A stretch of 7,244 nucleotides of DNA, taken from contig CAYTNN010000229.1 in assembly GCA_964439135.1 (NCBI GenBank), positions 1 to 7,244 on the forward strand, given 5' to 3'. Under the pieces are notes generated by a model. It was not told the origin of the DNA. It did no database searches and worked only from the letters and a program-made list of their open reading frames with translations. The translations under genes were made by a program, and so were the position numbers. The DNA comes from JAFGPJ01 sp964439135 (GTDB taxonomy: Bacteria > Planctomycetota > Phycisphaerae > Sedimentisphaerales > Anaerobacaceae). Below, piece by piece: positions 1 to 5,499 of this stretch (positions within the stretch are counted from its first letter, which is position 1; each line of letters starts with the position of its first letter).

Positions 1-173
1 TCGCCTTCTTAAGAACAATCTACGCGATTTCACCGATTTTTCAAGACAAAAAGTGCATAAGAGCACAAGAAGGCCGAAAACTAATGACCATTCACTATAC
101 ACAGCGTTTGTCGATGGAAATTGTTACCTGCGAATTTTGAAAAAAGAGCAAAAAAGCATAAAAAGAATGAATT

Positions 174-215
174 CAGGAGTCAGAAGCCAGAAGCCAGAAG
201 CCAGAATTCAGAATT
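174..215. repeat. Period-7 tandem repeat (CAGAAGC/CAGAATT)
   Basis: Six contiguous heptamers can be read directly: CAGGAGT, then CAGAAGC three times, then CAGAATT twice. The period is exact over 42 bp. It is not a multiple of three, so any reading frame through it shifts with copy number. Heptanucleotide short tandem repeats of this style (STRR) are known from cyanobacterial intergenic DNA; the resemblance is in form only. Confidence 0.9.
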
Positions 216-226
216 GGAAATCCATA

Positions 227-247
227 GCACGCAGTACGCAGCACGAA
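227..247. repeat. Second period-7 tandem repeat (GCACGCA type)
   Basis: Three heptamers, GCACGCA, GTACGCA and GCACGAA, lie 11 bp after the previous heptad tract and share its period but not its sequence. The array is short, so the call rests on the exact spacing and on its neighbours. Confidence 0.65.
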
Positions 248-322
248 CAAAGGCCGCCGTCTCACGGAGATTTATTCCGGAATTTACCCGCCTTGATGCG
301 TGATTTTTCGTATAATACGTAA

Positions 323-357
323 AGAAGTAAAAAGGTAAAAGGGAAAAGGAAAAATGA
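323..357. repeat. Third period-7 tract, purine-rich (AAAAGGN)
   Basis: Five imperfect heptamers can be read: AGAAGTA, AAAAGGT, AAAAGGG, AAAAGGA and AAAATGA. The tract is almost all purine on the plus strand. Because it is A/G-rich the periodicity could be partly compositional, but the regular GG spacing at 7 bp supports a real tandem array. Confidence 0.6.
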
Positions 358-477
358 GGCCTAATCACGCAGAACACAATACGAATTTTAGCCCGCACCA
401 CTGGTGCCGGGTCGAAAAAAGCAGAATAATGAAAAAAACATGTGAAAAAGAGTAGAAAACGACGAAAAATTGAGCTT

Positions 478-766
478 AAGTTGAAAAAACAAAGCCAATT
501 TGCGAAAGTTCGGAATGAACGTATATATCTATATTAAAAGGGATTATGAAGATTTTTGCGGTTTTGGGCGGCGAAAAAACAAACCCAATTCAAAGCCAAT
601 TCGGTTAGCCCCCAGACCTGCTCTGGGGGTTGAAAAACCAAGTTGAAAAAACAAAGCCAATTTATGAAAGGGCAAATTGGCGCAACGTATTATTTGAAAG
701 GAATTTATGACGACAAACCGGCTGGCGGAGGCGAAGAAAACAAAGCCAATTCAAAGCCAATTGCCG
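478..766. repeat. Two diverged tandem units of about 162 bp with CAAAGCCAATT cores
   Basis: Two units begin with an identical 24-bp block (478-501 and 640-663, starting AAGTTGAAAAAAC and ending CAAAGCCAATTT). About 90 bp later each has a second block containing a doubled 11-mer: CAAACCCAATT plus CAAAGCCAATT at 580-601, and CAAAGCCAATT twice at 741-762. The middles differ in sequence but keep similar landmarks: a CGTAT stretch, a purine-rich AAAGG element, then an ATG at 546 or 707. Short frames opened by these ATGs share the peptide KTNPIQSQF / KTKPIQSQL. Another short frame, 515-646, starts MNVYIYIKRDYEDF. I recall similar short peptides annotated as hypothetical proteins in planctomycete genomes, but cannot check this here. 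I read the array as a dispersed non-coding repeat family, not as genes. Confidence 0.75.
609..629. repeat. Perfect 8-bp hairpin between the two repeat units
   Basis: CCCCCAGA (609-616) and TCTGGGGG (622-629) form a perfect inverted repeat around a 5-nt loop, and pairing can extend outward by one wobble and one A-T pair. No T-run follows on either strand, so it is not a canonical intrinsic terminator. It sits at the end of the first repeat unit, before the second unit starts. Confidence 0.7.
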
Positions 767-787
767 GGGTTTTGGGGTCGTGAGGAT

Positions 788-816
788 AAAAAAGGGCCGC
801 GAGGCTATAAATGCCC
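788..816 (-). terminator. Likely intrinsic terminator of the first PEP-CTERM gene
   Basis: Read on the minus strand, GGGC (816-813) and GCCC (797-794) form a short stem around a 15-nt loop and are followed immediately by six T (793-788). This lies about 37 bp past the stop codon of the minus-strand PEP-CTERM gene. The element is nested inside an outer 8-bp inverted repeat, GGGTCGTG (775-782) with CACGACCC (817-824). The inner stem is only 4 bp, so strength is uncertain; the position and T-run support the call. Confidence 0.5.
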
Positions 817-852
817 CACGACCCTGAGAGTTCAAGTTAGTTAAGAATCGTT

Positions 853-1509
853 TTATGCCTTGCGTTTTCTAATGAAAGCCAGCGCGCCGAGCCCCATCAG
901 GGCAATCGTTGCCGGCTCCGGGATCGACATTGCACCGCTGAAGCCGTTGCCACCGGAATATCCGCCGGCCAGCATCTCAGAGAGGCTGTAATAGTTGGTG
1001 CCGCTTCCACCCTGCAACGAGAGTTCGAAATCGAGCGCCATCGTGCCGGAATTCAAAATGGCATTAAGCACGGCAGAATTCAGGGCCTTGCCGGCATTGG
1101 TTATCACGATATTGGTAAGATCCGCCTTGAAATTGGTGTAGGCCGCTCCGATTGTTCCGACCGGAACCAGATCGCCTGTGCCCAGCGTAGCCTTCATGTA
1201 AATTTGTAAATCATCCGGGCTGCGAATAGTGAGGATCGAGTTGTCCAGCGGTTTGACCGTGTATAAGCCGCCCGTAGTTGGGCCCACGCTCAATGTCGGG
1301 ACAAACACTAACGAACCAACCAAAGCATCGGTGCTGCTGCTCAATCCGCGGTCAACGGTGACATATTGGTTAAAACTCAGTGTGCCGGCCCCGTCATAGC
1401 TCCAACTGCCGGCCTTGCCGGCGTCCGGACTGAATTCGATGCTCGGCGTAGCGAACGCCGGGACACCGAAAAATAACAGAGTAACTATAATGAATATATA
1501 TCTTTTCAT
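853..1509 (-). CDS. Secreted PEP-CTERM sorting-domain protein, body of unknown function
   Basis: A 218-residue exported protein. Residues 1-20 form a signal peptide (MKRY, a hydrophobic run, then PAFA before cleavage at about A20). The body (21-195) is rich in Gly, Ser, Thr and hydrophobic residues and looks beta-rich, with no enzyme motif I recognise and no cysteine. The tail has the full PEP-CTERM layout: Pro-Glu-Pro at 197-199, a hydrophobic helix with LMGLGALAF, and a basic end RKRKA. By family knowledge this tail is recognised by an exosortase, which cuts near PEP and anchors or releases the protein at the envelope; no exosortase gene is in the window. The start at 1509 is chosen because the signal peptide begins there and AGGTGGGGGG lies just upstream; the longer frame from 1584 would bury the signal sequence. 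A second PEP-CTERM gene lies 322 bp upstream on the same strand. Confidence 0.88.
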   Translation of the reverse strand: MKRYIFIIVTLLFFGVPAFATPSIEFSPDAGKAGSWSYDGAGTLSFNQYVTVDRGLSSSTDALVGSLVFVPTLSVGPTTGGLYTVKPLDNSILTIRSPDDLQIYMKATLGTGDLVPVGTIGAAYTNFKADLTNIVITNAGKALNSAVLNAILNSGTMALDFELSLQGGSGTNYYSLSEMLAGGYSGGNGFSGAMSIPEPATIALMGLGALAFIRKRKA

Positions 1510-1831
1510 CTTATTGCCCCCCACCTTTTTAAGGGTTATGATTCTTTCCGCTTTTATCTTTGTGCCGCAGAACTCCCGCGACAATTTTGATAAGTCTCTG
1601 AATTCTTCGGTTCCGAGTTGTTACGTTTCATTCAATAGCTGCTGTGCTTCATCGGCGCCCCCTTTTCTGCCGATCGTCGAATCGATCAGCTTTTCGCTGC
1701 TGGCTGCATTCCTGAACGAACCGAAAATTATCATCATTCCTTCCGAAAATGTCGAACTGATCGACAAGAGGAGGGGACAGAGCCGAACGCATAGTGACTC
1801 GTCTCCGGCCTTATCCTCTTGCGGTACCTAT
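1510..1831. other. Intergenic gap between the two PEP-CTERM genes
   Basis: No gene is supported in these 322 bp. A plus-strand frame crossing the region is antisense to both flanking genes and is rejected. A perfect hairpin, TGTCGA (1750-1755) / TCGACA (1761-1766) with a 5-nt loop, lies about 65 bp past the stop of the upstream PEP-CTERM gene. On the minus strand it is followed by TTTT, so it may be a weak terminator. The gap is long enough for the downstream gene to have its own promoter, but I see no good consensus match. Confidence 0.55.
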
Positions 1832-2566
1832 CTATCCCTTGCTTCTTTTTCTCCGCAACAGGCTCAGACCTCCGAGTCCGAGCAGAGCGATCGTTGTCGG
1901 CTCCGGGACCTGTGCGATATAATTCTGGCTTCCGTTGTAGGAAAAGACTCGCAGGTCCGCCATTGGGCCGGTCCCGTCGAGAGAGTGCAGGTAGTTATTG
2001 GCGATAACCGAACCACCAAAGTCGGTGCGGAAACCGGTGCCGCCCCACGTGTTGTCGACCTTGACGTCCCACTTCATCGAGGAGCCCGGAAGATCCTCGT
2101 AGATGATCTCCCAAAGCGCTGTGGCAAACGCGGCGGCCTTGCTGTCCTGCTGCCATGTGAATTGCCCGTCGCCGGTCCAGCTCGGGTCGTAGTATCTGCC
2201 CCAAAGCTCGCTGATATAGTTGGCCTTGGCGGTGCCGTACGTGTCCTGCAGCGAAACCACGCTATACTTCGTGGTGATCGTGGGTGCCGGCTCGCTCAAT
2301 TCGGCGCAGAAAGCGCCGATCGTGCCGTCGGACCAGAGCTTTCCCTCGCCGGTGCCGGAGGTCTTATAGAGATTATAGACGCCTGCGTAAACGCTTTCCA
2401 CCGAGCCGTCCAGGCCACCGCCCCATACACTGATGAGCTCATTCGCACCGTTGCCGGTACTCACGACTTCCACAGTGTCAACGGTGTAAGCGTTGGCTGC
2501 TCCCGGCAGGACCACAAGAAGAAACACCGCAGAGAAAAGTGTCGAGATCCTTGTTGATTTCATCAT
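1832..2566 (-). CDS. PEP-CTERM protein with a thioester-domain-like motif pair lacking the Gln
   Basis: A 244-residue exported protein. Residues 1 to about 26 are a signal peptide ending GAANA before YTVD. The tail from about 220 is a PEP-CTERM signal: VPEPTT, a hydrophobic LLGLGGLSLL segment, then RRKRSKG. The body holds a single cysteine (C87, in GAFCAEL followed by SEPAP) and, 61 residues later, AAAFATALWEIIYED. This pair resembles surface proteins with a Cys-Gln thioester domain, where a Cys near the start bonds to Gln in an FQLAIWEI- or TQxAIW-like motif. Here the Gln position reads Ala (A148, codon GCC), so the crosslink should not form. The domain assignment is inference from motif memory; the secretion and sorting signals are clear. 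The start at 2566 has GGGGAG 7 nt upstream; 2563 is an alternative in-frame ATG. A 6-bp hairpin (2607-2623) lies in the upstream region. Confidence 0.87.
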   Translation of the reverse strand: MMKSTRISTLFSAVFLLVVLPGAANAYTVDTVEVVSTGNGANELISVWGGGLDGSVESVYAGVYNLYKTSGTGEGKLWSDGTIGAFCAELSEPAPTITTKYSVVSLQDTYGTAKANYISELWGRYYDPSWTGDGQFTWQQDSKAAAFATALWEIIYEDLPGSSMKWDVKVDNTWGGTGFRTDFGGSVIANNYLHSLDGTGPMADLRVFSYNGSQNYIAQVPEPTTIALLGLGGLSLLRRKRSKG

Positions 2567-3347
2567 TTTCCTTCTCCCCAAATGTAATCACAAAACGCCA
2601 CAATTACTGCGGGCCAACCGCAGCGGACGATTTGTTATTATTATTAACCAAAATTAATCTGGGTGCTCAAAAGGAGAAAAAATTGAGAACCCCCCATTCC
2701 GAAATAACCGCCCCAAAAACTACTTATGATGATAAGTTTACCGTATTACTCCATAAAAGTCAAGAGTTTTTAGCGGCAATCTATGAGTGTAGCGGAGATT
2801 TTTCCGAGATGTGTCCCTGCAATGCCGAAAACAGAATGGTTTTAGGACCAAAGCGGATCACAAAGTGTTCACCGGCCATAAAATTTTGCGCATCGATTCC
2901 GGCTTTTATTTTTCATAAATGAAATTTTGCGAGAAATCGCTGCTGAAAATCAGACGCTGTGTAGAACAGTTGAAAGAATTGTGGCGCAGCAGGTTTTCGC
3001 TGAGCTGTCACTTGAGTTGTTACAATCTGATATGGAGATCTATGATTTGATGTGAAGATGACGTTATGAGTGCGCAAAAAAATTGAGGGCTGACCCTGAT
3101 GACCAGCCCCCCATTGAAGAAAGGAGTATTATGATGCCAATCGTTGCCCGATACTTCCGGTTTTTCTTCGATCCATCCACTCGATTCTTGGAATATGCTA
3201 TCGAGGAACAAAAAACGCTATTGATTCGTACCGGATTTTATTGCCCCCTGCCGCCCCCTTTTCCTCACGTTTGTTCTACTAATATTATAAGTGATATTTT
3301 CTCAAATGCCAAATGCAATTTTTCAGAAGCGGGCTGTTTTTATAAAA
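2567..3347. other. Long intergenic region with at most doubtful small ORFs
   Basis: About 780 bp separate two minus-strand genes. Visible elements are the hairpin CTGCGG/CCGCAG (2607-2623) upstream of the PEP-CTERM gene, an AT-rich stretch around 2631-2660, and a terminator-like hairpin at 3076-3109. A plus-strand frame could start at TTG 2683, six bases after AAAAGGAG, and run to 2922 (79 residues). It has no recognisable family, an uneven composition and a weak start codon, so it is not called as a gene. A second candidate starts at 3131 and is listed separately at low confidence. Confidence 0.55.
3076..3109 (-). terminator. Candidate intrinsic terminator on the minus strand
   Basis: Read on the minus strand, GGGCTG (3109-3104) pairs with CAGCCC (3092-3087) around an 11-nt loop, followed by TCAA and seven T (3082-3076). 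It lies about 240 bp past the stop of the Ig-repeat gene, so it would end a transcript with a long 3' untranslated region. The four-base gap between stem and T-run lowers confidence. Confidence 0.45.
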
Positions 3348-3361
3348 TCAATACCATTTAA
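3131..3361 (+). CDS. Doubtful small ORF, 76 residues
   Basis: The only support is translational: AAGGAG at 3121-3126 lies 4 nt before ATG 3131 and 7 nt before a second in-frame ATG at 3134. The product starts MMPIVARYFRFFFDPSTRF, contains several Cys and a PLPPPFP run, and has no signal peptide, transmembrane helix or family that I recognise. Its last 14 bp overlap the 3' end of the convergent Ig-repeat gene, and it follows the 3076-3109 hairpin immediately. It may be a chance frame. Confidence 0.2.
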   Translation: MMPIVARYFRFFFDPSTRFLEYAIEEQKTLLIRTGFYCPLPPPFPHVCSTNIISDIFSNAKCNFSEAGCFYKINTI

Positions 3362-4739
3362 CGACGGCATAGATGTAATCCACCGATGTTTTTCTCGCCC
3401 CGGCGGTTTCGTTATTCTGAACCTGAAACTGAAGGGAATTTGCCTTTTCGGCCGTTTCCACTGCACTTGTGACATCCCATGAATCGGTCGCTTCACCTGA
3501 CTGTTCCTGCCGGACCGGAGCCTCGATGGACGCCCAAACCGCCGGCCTGGACGGCCAGCCCGTACCGACGGACCATGCCAATTTGCCTTGAGTAAACGAG
3601 GGGTCCTCGAAATGCTCTACAAAAACTACGACCGAGATTATCTTTGCTCCTTCCGGAATGGAAGGATCGGAAAAGCCATAGCAAGTGTATGAACGCGGTT
3701 CTGTTTCCAGCCTCACGTTGTCACTGCTCTGGATTACGGGAATCTTGTCTTTCGCCGACAATTTCTCTTTGCCTTCCTGGTTGAAGCAATCCGTAACGGC
3801 CAGTGTATTTTTCAAAGGCGAGTCCAGCGACGTGACCGTAATCGTAAACGATTGAGTATCCGAGCCGCGAGTCTTATAGTTGTCCGCGACATTGACCGTC
3901 ACATCATAGGTCCCGGCCTGGGAATTCGTCGGCCTCCACTCGATCAATCCCGTAGCTTCGTTTATGGTCATGCCTTTTGGCTTTTTAGTCAGAGAATAAA
4001 TCAGCCTATCTCCTAAGTCGGGATCTTTGGCAACAACGCCGTATGTATATGGCGCCCATACTCTGGCCGTCTCGACAGGTTTTGAAGTAATCGACGGCTC
4101 ATCGTTGACAGCGTTGACTGTCACATTCACGGAAGCCGTGTCGGTTCCGTCTTTGCCGTCGCTCAGGGTGTAGCTGAACGAATCGTTTCCGGAGAAGTTC
4201 CTGTTGGGGGCATACGTCAGCGTGCTGTCGGTGTTTATCGTGACCGAGCCGTTGCGGCCCTGGGTGGCGCTGATGACTACCAGCCGATCTTTGTCGGGAT
4301 CGGTATCGTTCTTCAGCACATCGATCGTTACAATCGGCACATCTTCCTCTGCCGCCGCATTGTCATCGTTTGCCGTCGGCGGATCGTTACCCGGCGTCAC
4401 GGTAATCGAGACGGTTGCCGCAGCGCTGTCGACCTTACCGTCGCTGACATCAAACGTAAAACTGTCCTGCCCGTTAAAATCCAGTTCGGGGCGATAGATA
4501 AAGTGGGACACCGTCCCGGTCAGGCGTCCGTGGCTCGGCTCGGTAACAATACTATATGTCAGCGGATCATTATCCTCATCGCTGCCAGCCAGGGTAATCG
4601 ACGTCGGCGTCTCCTCCTTCGTCGTTACTCTGAGAGGTTCGGCTATCGGCGGCTTATTGACTTTGCCGACATTGATTACGATAAATGCGATTACTAAAAG
4701 AACTGCCAATCCCGCAAAAACGATGGATCTCTTTTCCAT
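3348..4739 (-). CDS. Exported or anchored protein with tandem Ig/cadherin-like domains
   Basis: A 463-residue protein. The N-terminus has a basic start (MEKR) and one hydrophobic segment at about 6-23 with no clear cleavage site, so it may be a signal anchor. Domain 1 (about 29-115) and domain 2 (about 118-210) are cadherin/VCBS-like repeats of the tandem-95 type, each with DxDxD-like loops (SDEDND; DTDPDKD), an FNGxDSFTF or FSGNDSFSY strand, SDGK, and a final VTVT or VTVN strand. Domain 3 (about 213-303) is a putative-Ig (He_PIG-like) module with GLIEWRPT and GTYDVTVNVAD. Residues 305-463 form a further domain with two Cys (318, 353), VGTGWPSRP and DSWDVTSAV, ending KWY; I cannot name it. 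There is no PEP-CTERM tail. The acidic loops suggest calcium binding, by family analogy. Start 4739 is preceded by GGGAGGAG 4 nt upstream, which favours it over the longer frame from 4763. A surface adhesion or scaffold role is inference. Confidence 0.87.
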   Translation of the reverse strand: MEKRSIVFAGLAVLLVIAFIVINVGKVNKPPIAEPLRVTTKEETPTSITLAGSDEDNDPLTYSIVTEPSHGRLTGTVSHFIYRPELDFNGQDSFTFDVSDGKVDSAAATVSITVTPGNDPPTANDDNAAAEEDVPIVTIDVLKNDTDPDKDRLVVISATQGRNGSVTINTDSTLTYAPNRNFSGNDSFSYTLSDGKDGTDTASVNVTVNAVNDEPSITSKPVETARVWAPYTYGVVAKDPDLGDRLIYSLTKKPKGMTINEATGLIEWRPTNSQAGTYDVTVNVADNYKTRGSDTQSFTITVTSLDSPLKNTLAVTDCFNQEGKEKLSAKDKIPVIQSSDNVRLETEPRSYTCYGFSDPSIPEGAKIISVVVFVEHFEDPSFTQGKLAWSVGTGWPSRPAVWASIEAPVRQEQSGEATDSWDVTSAVETAEKANSLQFQVQNNETAGARKTSVDYIYAVVKWY

Positions 4740-5042
4740 TATACTCCTCCCTAAATAATTCAAACACCTTCCTATTTGGATTCTGCGTGATCAAACAAAC
4801 ACCGGATACTACCGAAAAACCGCTTCGGGGCGTTGAAAGCCGTCGCAACCCCGAATCATAAATGTAGTATACTTTAATTCGCTCCGGCCTGCGAGCATTT
4901 TTTTTAGGAAATTTTCAGCAGGATTAACAGATTCGCCAAGACTAAACCGACATCAATATAAACTCCTGTTTTAATTAAACTTGTAGCAATTAACTTCCAT
5001 AGAGATACTAACTCAACATTCTGTTTTCATCTTAGTAAACAA

Positions 5043-5100
5043 CCACGGGTTAAAACCCGTGGCATTGCCGCTTCGGGCTACGCCCTCCGACTTCGTCGGA
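5043..5100. repeat. REP-like cluster of three hairpins
   Basis: Three inverted repeats follow each other in 58 bp. The first is CCACGGGTT (5043-5051) with AACCCGTGG (5054-5062), a perfect 9-bp palindrome around AA. The second is GGGC/GCCC (5075-5078 and 5082-5085) with a TAC loop. The third is TCCGAC/GTCGGA (5086-5091 and 5095-5100) with a TTC loop. Palindromes of the form CACGGGTTAAAACCCGTG resemble dispersed REP-type elements linked to RAYT (IS200/IS605-like) transposases in many bacteria; that link is from memory. No transposase is present. No T-run follows, so it does not look like a simple terminator. Confidence 0.7.
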
Positions 5101-5116
5101 TAACTTCATCTACGGA

Positions 5117-5146
5117 TTGACACCCATAGAATTGTGGCAGAATATT
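5117..5146 (+). promoter_or_regulatory. Candidate sigma-70-type promoter of brnTA
   Basis: A perfect TTGACA at 5117-5122 is followed after 18 bp by AATATT (5141-5146), a 4/6 match to the -10 consensus. The predicted start of transcription would lie roughly 55 bp before the brnT ATG. It sits just after the hairpin cluster. The weak -10 box limits confidence. Confidence 0.4.
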
Positions 5147-5208
5147 AAACACACATTATTATGTATAAATATATTGCTATTAATCTGTATTGTCGATAAA
5201 GTATAAAT

Positions 5209-5499
5209 ATGAAGAAAATCCATTTTGAATGGAATTCCGGAAAAGACCGAGAGAATCAAGACAAGCACGGAGTTGCATTCACAACGGCACAATATGCGTT
5301 TGGAGATCCGGATCGTGTGATTGCAGAAGACGTTAGTCACAGCAGGGCTGAAAAACGCTACTACTGCTTCGGTAAGGTGGCTGATGGTATCCTGACAGTC
5401 CGCTTCACCTATCGTAAAGGTGTTGTTCGGATCATCGGAGCAGGATATTGGCGAAAGGGAAAGAAAATTTATGAAAAAGAAAATAAAATACACGGATGA
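5209..5499 (+). CDS. BrnT family type II toxin (RelE-like ribonuclease)
   Basis: A 96-residue protein of usual BrnT length. By family knowledge BrnT is a cytoplasmic ribonuclease toxin with a RelE-like fold that halts growth by cutting RNA and is neutralised by BrnA. Seen here: FEWNSGKDRENQDKHGVAF at 6-24 (the family's FEWD-x-K-x-x-x-N-x-x-KHGV signature), FGDPDR at 31-36, DVSHSRAEKR at 41-50, the strand LTVRFTYRKG at 62-71, and VRIIGAGYWRKGKKIYEKE at 73-91. The usual RIISAR segment reads RIIGAG, so the second Arg is Gly79; whether this weakens activity is unknown. No strong ribosome binding site precedes the ATG (the upstream sequence is GATAAAGTATAAAT), which would fit low toxin translation. 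The antitoxin gene overlaps its last 29 bp. BrnA bound to BrnT normally represses the operon. Confidence 0.88.
   Translation: MKKIHFEWNSGKDRENQDKHGVAFTTAQYAFGDPDRVIAEDVSHSRAEKRYYCFGKVADGILTVRFTYRKGVVRIIGAGYWRKGKKIYEKENKIHG

Larger units (their letters stand above)
1..477. other. Repeat-rich intergenic region without a convincing gene
   Basis: No credible coding region is seen. The open frames on both strands run straight through low-complexity tandem repeats, lack ribosome binding sites and match no family I recognise. The stretch contains 10-bp phased A-tracts (runs starting at 140, 150 and 160), three period-7 repeat tracts, and an imperfect palindrome at 392-411 (GCACC/GGTGC arms extended by CCC/GGG around one bulged C). 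From about 415 to 490 there are further runs of 4-7 A at irregular 9-19 bp spacing. The region is A-rich and reads as degenerate intergenic DNA. Confidence 0.7.
4740..5208. other. Intergenic region with REP-like hairpins and promoter-like sequences
   Basis: No gene is seen. The left part is the upstream region of the minus-strand Ig-repeat gene and includes TATACT, a 5/6 match to a -10 box, at 4871-4866 on the minus strand, without a good -35 box. The middle, 4880-5040, is AT-rich with no clear feature. From 5043 to 5100 there is a cluster of three hairpins, followed by a promoter-like TTGACA at 5117. A 9-bp direct repeat, TATAAATAT, occurs at 5164-5172 and 5202-5210, the second copy overlapping the brnT start codon. 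Confidence 0.6.

Noticed and set aside
53..322. An 89-codon plus-strand frame at the left end
   Set aside because: It runs through A-rich DNA and two period-7 repeat tracts, lacks a ribosome binding site, and its product is low complexity.
483..762. Possible CRISPR array from the repeated CAAAGCCAATT cores
   Set aside because: The repeats are too short and unevenly spaced (11, 72 and 90 bp), adjacent 11-mers have no spacer, and the middles are related to each other. No cas gene is present.
1415..2557. A 380-codon plus-strand open frame
   Set aside because: It is antisense to both PEP-CTERM genes, whose signal peptides, sorting tails and ribosome binding sites are clear. Its product has no family resemblance.
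4204..4497. A 97-codon plus-strand frame
   Set aside because: It lies antisense within the Ig-repeat gene and its Ser/Thr/Val-rich composition is the mirror of that gene's codons.
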